DNA of 64,000 nucleotides from Pseudorhodoferax sp965279475 (GCA_965279475.1 CBDIIA010000003.1:2108001-2172000); one strand, 5' to 3'; shown: positions 1 through 8,357, counted from the stretch's first letter. Translations and numbers: made by a program. The notes: generated by a model from the sequence alone, not told the origin.

Positions 1-417
1 GGGCCCGCCGTCGCGCACGAACCACCACCAGTGCGAGACATGCGCCGCCGAGCCGCCGAAGGCATGCAGGTCCCAGGGGCAGCTGGTTGCACTGAAACGC
101 TTGAACAGAGCCACCGACGACAGCGCGACCAACAGCCCGGCGAACAGGGCCATCCGGTCACCGCGCGTCAACCGCCGCAGGATCCCCACCGGACGCCAGA
201 TGCAGAACGCGCAGAGCAGCACCAGCAGGTAGTTCAACTGCCGCACGCCGGCGTGCAGCACGTGGGTGGCGAACCAGTTGTCGTTGAAGGGAAAACCGGC
301 GCTGCTGCCGAAGAGGCCTGCGGCTTCGAGGTCCCATCCCAGGAAGTCCCAGGTGACGATGAGGGCGAAGGCGATCAGGGTGGTGCGGTAGAAATGCAGT
401 TCGCGAGGGGATGGCAC
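1..417 (-). CDS. PAP2-family membrane phosphatase (3' end outside window)
   Basis: The reverse strand reads open from a GTG at 417 to the window edge, about 139 residues. It shows hydrophobic segments and the motif KRFSATSCPWDLHAFGG, which matches the first conserved phosphatase block (K-x6-R-P-like region, here followed by CPWDL) of the PAP2 superfamily seen in undecaprenyl-diphosphate and lipid A phosphatases. The second and third blocks, which carry the catalytic His residues, would lie beyond position 1. A TTG at 423 is an alternative start. A PmrA-type response-regulator box lies 46 bases upstream, which suggests envelope-stress control. The exact lipid substrate cannot be told from this part. 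Confidence 0.72.
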   Translation of the reverse strand, partial: MPSPRELHFYRTTLIAFALIVTWDFLGWDLEAAGLFGSSAGFPFNDNWFATHVLHAGVRQLNYLLVLLCAFCIWRPVGILRRLTRGDRMALFAGLLVALSSVALFKRFSATSCPWDLHAFGGSAAHVSHWWWFVRDGGP

Positions 418-462
418 GGGCAAGGCGGAATCGTGAGGACATGCGAAGTTAGGGCCGCCGGC

Positions 463-479
463 ATTAAGGAACACTTAAG
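463..479 (-). promoter_or_regulatory. PmrA/QseB-type response regulator box
   Basis: On the minus strand the sequence is CTTAAG-TGTTC-CTTAAT, two direct hexamers separated by five bases. This is the known binding pattern of PmrA, QseB and related OmpR-family regulators. A TAACTT element 11 bases further downstream (451-446) could be the -10 of the PAP2 gene. The site is inferred from its pattern and position only. Confidence 0.5.
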
Positions 480-558
480 CCCTTGCAGGCACTGCGCGCC
501 GCCGAAGATGAACGGAGGCTGAACACGGCATCTGCTGCAATACGCCGCCTCGACGGCG

Positions 559-575
559 ATGAGACGCCTTCTCAT
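559..575 (+). promoter_or_regulatory. Fur box upstream of feoA
   Basis: ATGAGA-cgcct-TCTCAT is a perfect 6+5+6 inverted repeat, and it extends to GC..GC with one mismatch. It has the ATGAGA-N5-TCTCAT form of strong Fur sites. It ends 31 bases before the feoA ATG, where it would cover the promoter and repress ferrous iron uptake when iron is plentiful. Confidence 0.6.
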
Positions 576-606
576 TGCTGTCCCACCGCATCGCCCCCCA
601 ATCCGA

Positions 607-900
607 ATGCACACGCCGCCCGCCATGCTTCTTTCCCGACTGGAGGCCGGTCGCGCGGCCACCGTCGACAGCCTCCGCGCCGAAGACTCGGGCACGCTCG
701 ACGCCGGCGCCCTGGGGCGGCTCGAAGAGCTCGGTTTCATCCGCGGCGAACCCGTGATGGTGCTGCGCCGCGGTCCCGGTGGGGGCGCGCCCATCGCCGT
801 GCAGATCGGCGAAGCGGTGTTCGCGCTGCGCCGCGTCGAGGCCGATTGCGTGTGGGTGACGGATGCCATCGCCAACGATGCCAGCGGAGCCGGTTCGTGA
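607..900 (+). CDS. feoA: Ferrous iron transport protein A (FeoA domain)
   Basis: A 97-residue cytoplasmic protein with one SH3-like FeoA domain: a small beta-barrel with the family's typical run of a glycine-rich LGFIRGEPV strand, a basic RRGPGGG turn and an IQIGEAVFALRR-like segment ending in the last beta strand. FeoA is an accessory factor that acts with FeoB in Fe(II) uptake. The ATG at 607 is chosen; ATG at 625 is possible. The stop codon overlaps the feoB start in GTGA, so the two are translationally coupled. A Fur box lies just upstream. Confidence 0.88.
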   Translation: MHTPPAMLLSRLEAGRAATVDSLRAEDSGTLDAGALGRLEELGFIRGEPVMVLRRGPGGGAPIAVQIGEAVFALRRVEADCVWVTDAIANDASGAGS

Positions 901-2846
901 GCAGCGCAGCGATGGCCGATAGCGACCTGCCGCGTTCGGTGGCGCTGGTCGGCAGCCCCAACTGCGGCAAGACCGCCCTGTTCAACCTGTTGACCGGCGC
1001 ACGGCAGAAGGTCGCCAACTACGCCGGCGTGACGGTCGAACGCAAGGAGGGCAGGTTGCGTCTGGGCGACGGCGCACGCGTGTCCGTGCTCGACCTGCCC
1101 GGCACCTACGGGCTCCACCCGACCTCTGCCGACGAGACCGTCACGCGCGACGTGCTGTTGGGCCTGCGCCCCGGCGAACCACGGCCCGACATGGTGGTCG
1201 CTGTGGTCGACGCCACCAACCTGCGGATGAACCTGCGCCTGGTGCTGCAGCTGATCGCCTTGCGGCGCCCGCTGATCGTGGCCCTGAACATGGTCGACGT
1301 GGCGCAGGCGCGCGGTCTGCGCATCGACGCGCAGCGCCTGTCGGCCGAACTCGGCGTGCCGGTCGTCGAGACGGTCGCGGTACGCAACAGCTTCTGGAAG
1401 ACCCACAGCGCGGCCGGCCCCGACAACGGCCGGCAGCCCTTGCTGGATGCGATCCGCTCCGCGCTGTCGCAACTGCCCTCCTCTGTGTCCGCACCTGCAA
1501 CCGCCGGCGGATCTGCCGACGCCCCTGCGGCCCCGACGGAGCCGCCGACACCGGCCGCCTTGCGCACACGGGTCAACCAGATCCTGGCCGTTGCGGCGCC
1601 CCAGGCCGCGGGCGTGCAGCGCTTCAACCACAAGATCGACGCGGTGGTGATGCACCCGGTCATCGGCCTGCTGCTGCTGGCGGTGATGCTGTTCCTGATC
1701 TTCCAGGCCGTGTTCGCCTGGGCCAACCTCCCGATGGACGCGATCAAGGAGGCCGTCGCCTGGGTCGACGAGCAGGTGGTGGCCGCGATGCCCGGCGGCC
1801 TGCTGCGCAGCCTGCTGGTCGACGGCATCCTGGCGGGCGTGGGCAGCGTGCTCGTGTTCCTGCCGCAGATCCTGGTCCTGTTCTTCTTCATCCTGATGCT
1901 GGAGGAGTCCGGCTACCTGCCGCGTGCGGCCTTCCTGCTGGACAACTGGATGGGCAAGGTCGGCTTGTCGGGCCGGGCCTTCATTCCGCTGCTGTCGAGT
2001 TTTGCCTGCGCGATCCCCGGTGTGATGGCGACCCGCACCATCCCCCATGCGCGCGACCGGCTGGCCACGATCATGATCGCGCCGCTGATGACCTGCTCGG
2101 CCCGGCTGCCGCTGTACGCGCTGCTGATCGGCGCCTTCGTGCCGCAGCGCAGCGTCGGCGGGTTCAACCTGCAGGGCCTCACGCTGTTCGGCCTCTACGT
2201 CGCGGGCATCGTCTCCGCCGTGGCCGTGGCCTGGGTGATGAAGAAGACCTGGATGAAGTCGAGCTACCAGCCACTGATGCTCGAGCTGCCGCCCTACCGC
2301 CTGCCGAACCTGCGCAACCTGGCGCTCGGCCTGTGGCAACGGGTGGAGATCTTCCTGTCGCGCGTCGGCAGCATCATCTTCTCGCTGATGGTCGTGCTGT
2401 GGTTCCTGGCCACCTTCCCGTCGCCGCCTGCGGGCGCCACCGGCCCAGCCATCCAGTACAGCATCGCCGGCATGATCGGACGCGCGCTCGAAGTCGTGTT
2501 CGCACCCATCGGGTTCAACTGGCAGATCTCGATCGCGCTGGTGCCGGGCATGGCGGCGCGCGAAGTCGCGGTCGGCGCATTGGGCACCGTCTATGCGCTG
2601 TCGGCCAGCGGCGACGAGACGGCGAAGGCGCTGATCCCGCTGATCTCGCAAAGCTGGTCGCTGCCCACCGCGTTCTCGCTGCTCGCCTGGTACGTGTTCG
2701 CGCCGCAATGCCTGTCGACCCTGGCCGTGGTGCGCCGCGAGACCAACTCCTGGCGCTACCCGGTGGCCATGGCGGCGTATCTGTTCGGGCTGGCCTATGC
2801 GGCGTCCTTCGTCACCTACCGCGTGAGCCAGTGGCTCCTGGCGTGA
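897..2846 (+). CDS. feoB: Ferrous iron transporter B
   Basis: A 649-residue inner-membrane Fe(II) transporter. The N-terminal G domain has G1 GSPNCGKT (residues 19-26), G3 DLPGTYGL and G4 NMVD. The usual G5 region is diverged and followed by a variable stretch (TVAVRNSFWKTHS, then an Ala/Pro-rich linker). The C-terminal half has about eight membrane segments with the two Gate repeats, including the short gate motif with conserved Cys in SSFACAIPG and the later MAAREV block. It is at the short end for FeoB (E. coli about 770 residues), as is common in betaproteobacteria. The GTG at 897 overlaps the feoA stop; ATG at 912 is an alternative. Confidence 0.95.
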   Translation: MSSAAMADSDLPRSVALVGSPNCGKTALFNLLTGARQKVANYAGVTVERKEGRLRLGDGARVSVLDLPGTYGLHPTSADETVTRDVLLGLRPGEPRPDMVVAVVDATNLRMNLRLVLQLIALRRPLIVALNMVDVAQARGLRIDAQRLSAELGVPVVETVAVRNSFWKTHSAAGPDNGRQPLLDAIRSALSQLPSSVSAPATAGGSADAPAAPTEPPTPAALRTRVNQILAVAAPQAAGVQRFNHKIDAVVMHPVIGLLLLAVMLFLIFQAVFAWANLPMDAIKEAVAWVDEQVVAAMPGGLLRSLLVDGILAGVGSVLVFLPQILVLFFFILMLEESGYLPRAAFLLDNWMGKVGLSGRAFIPLLSSFACAIPGVMATRTIPHARDRLATIMIAPLMTCSARLPLYALLIGAFVPQRSVGGFNLQGLTLFGLYVAGIVSAVAVAWVMKKTWMKSSYQPLMLELPPYRLPNLRNLALGLWQRVEIFLSRVGSIIFSLMVVLWFLATFPSPPAGATGPAIQYSIAGMIGRALEVVFAPIGFNWQISIALVPGMAAREVAVGALGTVYALSASGDETAKALIPLISQSWSLPTAFSLLAWYVFAPQCLSTLAVVRRETNSWRYPVAMAAYLFGLAYAASFVTYRVSQWLLA

Positions 2847-2850
2847 ACCC

Positions 2851-3102
2851 ATGGCCGAGCTGATCGCCGTTCTGCTGATCGTCGCCTGCTGTGGGGTCTA
2901 CAGCGTCTGGCGACTGCTGCCGCGCGGCGTGCAGCAACGCGTGCGACAGCGCTTGCGTGCGAAGGGGCCGGGCGGGCAACTTGCGAACCTGTCCGCGTCG
3001 GCCAGCCAGACGGGCTTGGCCTGTGGCGGTGGGTGCGTCGGCTGCGGCACGCCGGCGGAGCAACCGGTGCACTGGGTCGGCCGCGGACGCCCGGGATCCT
3101 GA
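2851..3102 (+). CDS. Small Cys-rich membrane protein linked to FeoB
   Basis: An 83-residue protein that starts 4 bases after feoB. Residues 3-18 form one membrane segment, followed by a basic stretch (RGVQQRVRQRLRAKG) and a C-terminal cysteine cluster CGGGCVGCG. The layout of one helix plus a short Cys motif resembles the FeoB-associated Cys-rich proteins that occupy the place of FeoC in many bacteria. I infer that it handles or senses iron at the FeoB exit. It is not FeoC by sequence, as no winged-helix is visible. Confidence 0.7.
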   Translation: MAELIAVLLIVACCGVYSVWRLLPRGVQQRVRQRLRAKGPGGQLANLSASASQTGLACGGGCVGCGTPAEQPVHWVGRGRPGS

Positions 3103-3126
3103 CGCCACACGGCACAACGAACGCCG

Positions 3127-4029
3127 CTACGTCATGCAGCGTGGCGCCGGGAAGTCGATCACGCTCTTGATGATCTCGCGCATCTCGGTGATCAGCGGCC
3201 GGGCGTCGTCGCGCCGCCATTGCACGGTGTAGCGCAGCGGCGCCATCGTGCCGCCGCGCGACAGGATGCGCAGCGCGCCGCGGGCCTGCAGCGCCTCGGC
3301 CCAGCGCTGCGGCATGTAGGTGAAACCCAGGCCTTCGGCCACCATGCCAACCACCGCGCCCCAGCTGTTGCAGCTCAGCCGGCGCTGCACGCTCAGGTTG
3401 CGCCGCGACAGCCATTCGTCCAGCGTACGGGTGGCGCCCGAGCCCACCGGCAGCGCAATCAACAGTTGCTCGCGCACCAGGCGTTGCGGCTGGTCGGTGC
3501 CGGCACGTGCGATGAAGTCGTCGCTGGCCGCCCAGACGAAACGCACCTGCGCTACCTCCTCGAAAGCCAGCGTGCTGCGCGACGACGGGCCGGCGATCAC
3601 CACGCAATCGAGTTCGCCGTCGACGATGCGCTGCTCCAGCACCTGGCCGATGTCGGCATGCGGCTCCAGCTGCAGCGCCGGATGCAGCTCGGCCACCTTC
3701 TGTACCAGGCGCGGCAGCCAGGTGAGCCCGCTCAGCTCGCCAAAACCCAGCCGGCAGCGTCCCTGCAGCCCCACCGTGCGGCCGGCCGCCTGCTGCAGCT
3801 GCGATGCCGCATGCAGCAGCTCGCGGATGCGGGGCAGCAACTGCTCGCCCTGCGGCGTCAGCTCGGCGCTGCGCCCGCTGCGGTCGAACAGCTGCACGCC
3901 GAGCGAGGACTCGAGCTCCGCAACACGTTTCGACAGCGACGACACCGACAGGTGCACCCGTTCCGCAGCCACCGAAAAATTGAGGCAGGTGGCGGCCCAG
4001 TAGAAGGCTTCGAGTTGCTTGAGGGTCAT
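3127..4029 (-). CDS. LysR-family regulator of the hydroxyacid operon
   Basis: A 300-residue transcription factor. The N-terminal winged helix-turn-helix starts MTLKQLEAFYWAA and contains SVAAERVHLSVSSLSKRVAELE; the rest is a periplasmic-binding-like effector domain. It is divergent from the FMN oxidase gene across a 131-base gap that holds a 12+12 inverted repeat, so it very likely controls that operon. In-frame ATGs at 4065 and 4059 exist, but the family normally begins at the chosen residue. It converges with the feo operon with only 24 bases between the stops. Confidence 0.88.
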   Translation of the reverse strand: MTLKQLEAFYWAATCLNFSVAAERVHLSVSSLSKRVAELESSLGVQLFDRSGRSAELTPQGEQLLPRIRELLHAASQLQQAAGRTVGLQGRCRLGFGELSGLTWLPRLVQKVAELHPALQLEPHADIGQVLEQRIVDGELDCVVIAGPSSRSTLAFEEVAQVRFVWAASDDFIARAGTDQPQRLVREQLLIALPVGSGATRTLDEWLSRRNLSVQRRLSCNSWGAVVGMVAEGLGFTYMPQRWAEALQARGALRILSRGGTMAPLRYTVQWRRDDARPLITEMREIIKSVIDFPAPRCMT

Positions 4030-4063
4030 GGCAATGGGGGCATGCAGGCAAATCGGCATTTTC

Positions 4064-4103
4064 ACAAAAGCGAAACGTCAGCTTCTCTTTTTTTCGCTTT
4101 TGT
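4064..4103. promoter_or_regulatory. 12-bp inverted repeat in LysR/oxidase gap
   Basis: ACAAAAGCGAAA at 4064-4075 is repeated exactly in reverse complement at 4092-4103, with a 16-base T-rich spacer. The 40-base element sits between the two divergent genes and is markedly AT-rich against its surroundings. It is the best candidate for the LysR binding site, and may overlap both promoters. Confidence 0.5.
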
Positions 4104-4160
4104 TTGTGTGAGCCCCTTGCTACATTGGCGCCGCAGTTCCGCTGCACCACTCCCTCCCCC

Positions 4161-5450
4161 ATGCCGACCACCGCTCCACTCCCCACCGCTCCGGCCGCCG
4201 CAACGCGAGCACCCGCCAGCGCGCCCACCCCGCCCCGGGCCTGCCGCAGCGTGCTGTCGCTGGACGACTTCGAGCGCATTGCGCGGCGCCACCTGCCCCG
4301 GCCGATCCATGCCTACATCAGCGGGGCGGTCGAAGACAACCTGTCGCTCGCCGAGAACCGGCGCGCCTTCACCGAGATGGCCTTGCGGCCGCGCGTGCTG
4401 GCCGGCGTGGCGCAGCGCGACCTGGGCTTCACGCTGTTCGGGCGCCGCTACACCGCACCGTGCGGGCTGGCACCGATGGGCATCGCGGCGCTGTCGGCCT
4501 ACCGGGGTGACCTGGTGCTGGCCCAGGGTGCCGCGCAGGCCGGGGTGCCGGCGGTGATGAGCGGGTCGTCGCTGATCCGCCTCGAAGAGGTGATGGCCGC
4601 CGCACCGCACACCTGGTTCCAGGCCTACCTGCCGGGCGAGACGGCGCAGATCGACGCGCTGCTCGACCGGGTCGACGCCGCCGGGGTGCAAACGCTGGTG
4701 ATCACCGTCGACACACCGGTCGCCGCCAACCGCGAGAACAACGTGCGCGCCGGTTTCTCCACGCCGCTGCGGCCCAGCCTGTCGCTCGCCTGGCAAGGCG
4801 TCAGCCACCCGCGCTGGCTGTTCGGCACCTTTCTCAAGACACTGCTGCGCCACGGCATGCCGCACTTCGAGAACAACTACGCCCAGCGCGGCGCGCCCAT
4901 CCTGTCGCCGAACGTGCAGCGTGACTTCTCCGACCGCGCGCACCTCGACTGGACGCACATCGCCGCCATCCGCCGCCGCTGGCGGGGCACGCTGGTGATC
5001 AAGGGCGTCCTCACGCCCGAGGACGCGCTGATCGCGCGCCGGCACGGCGCCGACGGCCTGGTGGTATCGAACCACGGCGGACGCCAACTCGACGGAGCGG
5101 TCGCGCCGCTGCGCGTGCTGCCCGGCATCGTCGACGCCGTGCCCGGCCTGCCGGTGATGCTCGACAGCGGCGTGCGCCGCGGCACCGATGTGGTCAAGGC
5201 GCTGGCGCTGGGCGCACGCTGCGTCTTCGTCGGCCGGCCGTTCAATTACGCCGCCGCGGTGGCAGGCGAAGCCGGCGTCGCGCATGCGATCGCGCTGTTG
5301 CGCGCCGAGCTGTCGCGCGACATGGCGATGCTGGGCCTGACCCGGCTCGCCGACATCACGCCCGCCTGCCTGCGCCCGGCCTCGGCCTGGGACCCGCTGC
5401 CGGGCGCCACGGCCTTCACGCCATTCCATCCCGAGGAGACAACGACATGA
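4161..5450 (+). CDS. FMN-dependent alpha-hydroxy acid oxidase/dehydrogenase
   Basis: A 429-residue TIM-barrel flavoprotein of the glycolate oxidase / LldD family, which oxidises an L-2-hydroxy acid to the 2-oxo acid. The catalytic His305 and Arg308 lie in NHGGRQLDG; Lys281 in the VIKG strand binds FMN; the C-terminal phosphate-binding segment is LDSGVRRGTDVVKALALGA then GRP. The active-site Tyr is in HAYISGAVED (residues 50-59), where most relatives have GGA. The first 27 residues are a Pro/Ala-rich extension. The start at 4161 was chosen over an upstream ATG at 4104 that lies in the operator. The stop overlaps the next start in ATGA. The specific hydroxy acid is not known. Confidence 0.87.
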   Translation: MPTTAPLPTAPAAATRAPASAPTPPRACRSVLSLDDFERIARRHLPRPIHAYISGAVEDNLSLAENRRAFTEMALRPRVLAGVAQRDLGFTLFGRRYTAPCGLAPMGIAALSAYRGDLVLAQGAAQAGVPAVMSGSSLIRLEEVMAAAPHTWFQAYLPGETAQIDALLDRVDAAGVQTLVITVDTPVAANRENNVRAGFSTPLRPSLSLAWQGVSHPRWLFGTFLKTLLRHGMPHFENNYAQRGAPILSPNVQRDFSDRAHLDWTHIAAIRRRWRGTLVIKGVLTPEDALIARRHGADGLVVSNHGGRQLDGAVAPLRVLPGIVDAVPGLPVMLDSGVRRGTDVVKALALGARCVFVGRPFNYAAAVAGEAGVAHAIALLRAELSRDMAMLGLTRLADITPACLRPASAWDPLPGATAFTPFHPEETTT

Positions 5451-6127
5451 GCCAGATCCACGGCTTTCACATCCACCCGCGGCCGGCCGCCGCGGTCGGC
5501 GACGCGCTGCTGGCGCGCTACCGCGGCTTCCCCGTGGCCAACGTCAGCGATGCGATGAGCCGCACGACGGGCGCCTGGGCACTCCGGCCGTTCCACCGCC
5601 GCGACGGCGTGATGGCCGGCCGCGCGCTGACCGTGCGCACGCGCCCCGGCGACAACCTGATGGTGCACAAGGCGATCGACATCTCCGGGCCCGGCGACAT
5701 CATCGTGGTCGATGCGGGCGGTGTCGGGCCGAACGCGATCATCGGCGAGATCATGCTGGCGCTGGCGATCTCGCGCGGTGTGGCCGGCTTCGTCATCGAC
5801 GGCCTGGTCCGCGACAGCGACACCATCGGCCAGCACACGCTGCCGGTCTACGCCCGTGGCGCTTCGCACCGCGGGCCCTACAAGGACGGCCCGGGCGAAC
5901 TGCACGTGCCGGTGACGATCGACGGCATGGTGGTCCACCCCGGCGACCTGGTGCTGGGCGATGGCGACGGCCTGCTGGCCGTGCCGGCCGCCGACGCCGA
6001 AGAGGTGGCCGTGCGCGTCGAAGCGATCCAGCGCACCGAGGCCGGCATGCTGCAGGCGATCGCCGAAGGCCGGGCCGACCGCAGCTGGGTCGATCGCGCG
6101 CTGCGCGAGAAAGGCGTGCTGGCATGA
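5447..6127 (+). CDS. RraA-family aldolase/decarboxylase (HMG/CHA aldolase-like)
   Basis: A 226-residue protein of the RraA fold. It keeps the catalytic set of 4-hydroxy-4-methyl-2-oxoglutarate aldolases: GGVGPNAIIGE (residues 91-101), and Arg122-Asp123 in DGLVRD, which bind the pyruvate enolate and the divalent metal. This distinguishes it from RraA itself, the RNase E inhibitor, which lacks the aldolase residues. Members cleave 4-hydroxy-2-oxo acids to pyruvate, or decarboxylate oxaloacetate. It overlaps both neighbours by four bases, so it probably acts on the product of the flanking oxidase or dehydrogenase. Confidence 0.83.
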   Translation: MSQIHGFHIHPRPAAAVGDALLARYRGFPVANVSDAMSRTTGAWALRPFHRRDGVMAGRALTVRTRPGDNLMVHKAIDISGPGDIIVVDAGGVGPNAIIGEIMLALAISRGVAGFVIDGLVRDSDTIGQHTLPVYARGASHRGPYKDGPGELHVPVTIDGMVVHPGDLVLGDGDGLLAVPAADAEEVAVRVEAIQRTEAGMLQAIAEGRADRSWVDRALREKGVLA

Positions 6128-7167
6128 ACGCGCGACACGTCGTGCGCTTCGATTTCTGGCTGGATCCGGCGTTCGACCGCATCGTGTCGGCCGCACCCGG
6201 CGTCACCCTGCAGACCTGCCGCATGGAAGGCGCCGATGACGAGGCCTGGACCGCGCTGGCCGGTGCCCAGGTGCTGCAGATCACCGCGGCCAAGGACGAG
6301 TTGCCGCGCCGCTGGTTCGTCGAGCCGCCGCTGCTGGCCCGCTGCCCACAGCTGCTGGCGGTGTCGTCCAGCGGCTCGGGTTGCGACACCATCGACATCG
6401 AGGCCTGCACCCGCGCCGGCGTGCTGGTGCTGAACCAGGCTGGCGGCAATGCGGACTCGGTGGCCGAGATGGCCATGGGCCTGATGCTGGGCGTGCTGCG
6501 CCGCATCGCCGAATCGGACCGGCGCCTGCGTGGTGCCGCGCGCGGCTTCAGCCGTGAAGACCTGATGGGCCACGAGCTGCGCGGGCGCACGCTGGGTCTG
6601 GTCGGCGTGGGCGAAGCCGGGCGCCGTGCCGCAGCGCTGGGGCGTGCCTTCGGCATGCGTGTGCTGGGCCACGATCCAGCGCTGGACACGGCCGAGCTGG
6701 CAGCCCGCGGCGCCGAAGCCGTGTCGTTCGACGAACTGCTGCAGCGCGCCGACATCGTGTCGCTGCACTGCCCGCGCGATGCCAGCACGCTGGGCCTGCT
6801 GAACGCAGCGGCGTTTGCCGCGATGCGGCCCGGTGCGATCTTCATCAGCACGGCGCGCGGCGGCATCCATGACGAGACCGCGCTGTTCGAGGCCATCGCC
6901 AGCGGACACCTCGCCGGCGCCGGCCTGGACGTATGGGACCAGGAGCCGCCGCCGGCCGGGCATCCGTTGCTGAGCCTGCCGGGCGTGGTCGCGACCTTCC
7001 ATACCGCGGGCGTCACGCACGAGGCCCGGCGCAACAACGCCGAGCTGGCCGCCACGCAGATCGTGAAGCTGCTGGCCGACGGCCAGAGGCCGGCACGCCT
7101 CGTCAACCCGGCGGCCTGGCCGCAGGCGTCGCGCCGCATCGCGGCATCGCTGGTCCACACCCGCTGA
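6124..7167 (+). CDS. D-2-hydroxyacid dehydrogenase family protein
   Basis: A 347-residue NAD(P)-dependent oxidoreductase of the D-isomer-specific 2-hydroxyacid dehydrogenase family, related to phosphoglycerate dehydrogenase. The nucleotide motif GVGEAG is at residues 161-166, and the catalytic residues Arg245 (STARGG), Glu274 (DQEPP) and His293 (TFHTAG) are all present. The substrate-loop signature SSSGSGCDTID is near residue 82. It shares ATGA overlap with the RraA-type gene, so it belongs to the same operon. It could reduce a 2-oxo acid to a D-hydroxy acid or run in reverse. The true substrate is unknown. Confidence 0.87.
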   Translation: MNARHVVRFDFWLDPAFDRIVSAAPGVTLQTCRMEGADDEAWTALAGAQVLQITAAKDELPRRWFVEPPLLARCPQLLAVSSSGSGCDTIDIEACTRAGVLVLNQAGGNADSVAEMAMGLMLGVLRRIAESDRRLRGAARGFSREDLMGHELRGRTLGLVGVGEAGRRAAALGRAFGMRVLGHDPALDTAELAARGAEAVSFDELLQRADIVSLHCPRDASTLGLLNAAAFAAMRPGAIFISTARGGIHDETALFEAIASGHLAGAGLDVWDQEPPPAGHPLLSLPGVVATFHTAGVTHEARRNNAELAATQIVKLLADGQRPARLVNPAAWPQASRRIAASLVHTR

Positions 7168-7242
7168 AGGCCGCACCCCACTTCACGACCGCCACCACCG
7201 TCATCAACCACTGGCCCGCAGAGGCCACACCAAGGAGACACC

Positions 7243-8244
7243 ATGCAGTTCCGTTTCACCCGGCGCACGCTGTGCGCACACCTCGCGGCAACCGCCGCAC
7301 TCGCCGGCGCCGCTGCGCTGCCGGCCTGGGCGCAGACCGATGCCGCCTACCCCAGCCGGCCGATCGAGATGATCGTCGCCTATGCACCCGGCGGCGGCAC
7401 CGATCTCGTCGCGCGGGTGCTCGCCCGCCAGCTCGAGAAGCAGCTGGGCGGCAGCATCGTGGTGCTGAACCGCCCGGGTGCGGGCGGTGGCATCGGCTTC
7501 GGAGAACTGGCGCGCGCCAAACCGGACGGCTACACCATCGGCTTCATCAACACGCCGAACGTGCTGACGATCCCGATCGAGCGCAAGAGCAGCTTCCACT
7601 GGAGCCAGTACGACCTGCTGGGCAACCTGGTCGACGACCCGGGCGGCTTTGCCGTGCACAACAGCAACAGCATCACCACGCTCGCGGGCCTGGCAGCCTA
7701 CGCCAAGGCCAACCCCGGCGCGGTGACGGTGGGCACCACCGGCACCGGCTCGGACGACCACCTCGCCATGCTGCTGTTCGAGAAGGCCACCGGCACCAGG
7801 CTGACCCACGTGCCCTACAAGGGTGCCGGCGAGGTGCGCGCCGCGGCGACCGGCCAGCAGATCGTGGTGGGCGCCATCAACGTGGGTGAGGTCCTGGCCT
7901 ACCAGAAGGGCGGCACGCCGATCCGCCTGCTGGGCCAGATGTCGGCCAGCCGCACCACGATGGCGCCGCAGGTTCCCACCTTCAAGGAACAGGGCGTGGA
8001 CATCGAACTCGCGTCGCTGCGCGGTGTGGCAGCGCCCAAGGGCCTGCCCGAGGCAGTGCGCAAGAAGCTGGTGGACGCGATCGCCGCCGTCGGTGCCGAT
8101 TCGCAGTTCAAGCAGCAGGCCGAGGCTATGTACGCGCCGCTGCGCTACCTTGCGCCCACGGCCTATGCCGGCGAGCTCGAACGCGGCGAGGCCGGCTTTC
8201 GCAAACTGTGGAGCGAGATGCCCTGGCAGGAGCACAAGCCCTGA
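7243..8244 (+). CDS. Bug-family periplasmic solute-binding protein
   Basis: A 333-residue exported binding protein of the tripartite tricarboxylate (TctC/Bug) family. A signal peptide (residues about 1-29, RRTLCAHLAA then ALPAWAQT) precedes the family hallmark YPSRPIEMIVAYAPGGGTD; later THVPYKGAGE is also typical. A strong ribosome site AAGGAG lies at 7232-7237. It closes the oxidase-aldolase-dehydrogenase operon after a 75-base gap. No TctA/TctB membrane subunits are present, as is common in this order. It probably captures the acid catabolised by the operon. Confidence 0.9.
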   Translation: MQFRFTRRTLCAHLAATAALAGAAALPAWAQTDAAYPSRPIEMIVAYAPGGGTDLVARVLARQLEKQLGGSIVVLNRPGAGGGIGFGELARAKPDGYTIGFINTPNVLTIPIERKSSFHWSQYDLLGNLVDDPGGFAVHNSNSITTLAGLAAYAKANPGAVTVGTTGTGSDDHLAMLLFEKATGTRLTHVPYKGAGEVRAAATGQQIVVGAINVGEVLAYQKGGTPIRLLGQMSASRTTMAPQVPTFKEQGVDIELASLRGVAAPKGLPEAVRKKLVDAIAAVGADSQFKQQAEAMYAPLRYLAPTAYAGELERGEAGFRKLWSEMPWQEHKP

Positions 8245-8357
8245 CAGCGGGCCGGCAACAGGTCAGTCCAGCGCCGCTTCGGGTCCGAAGAACTCGCAGC
8301 GCGCCGGCGGTGGCCCGGCAGTGATGGCAGCGGTGTTGTGGGGGGATGTCCGCAAAT

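Noticed and set aside
31..522. Plus-strand frame at the window start
   Set aside because: It runs antisense to the PAP2 gene and through the PmrA box; no domain is visible.
375..2852. Very long open frame antisense to feoB (825 codons)
   Set aside because: It is rich in Gln, His, Arg and Gly with no domain, and mirrors feoB codons; such antisense frames are common in high-GC DNA.
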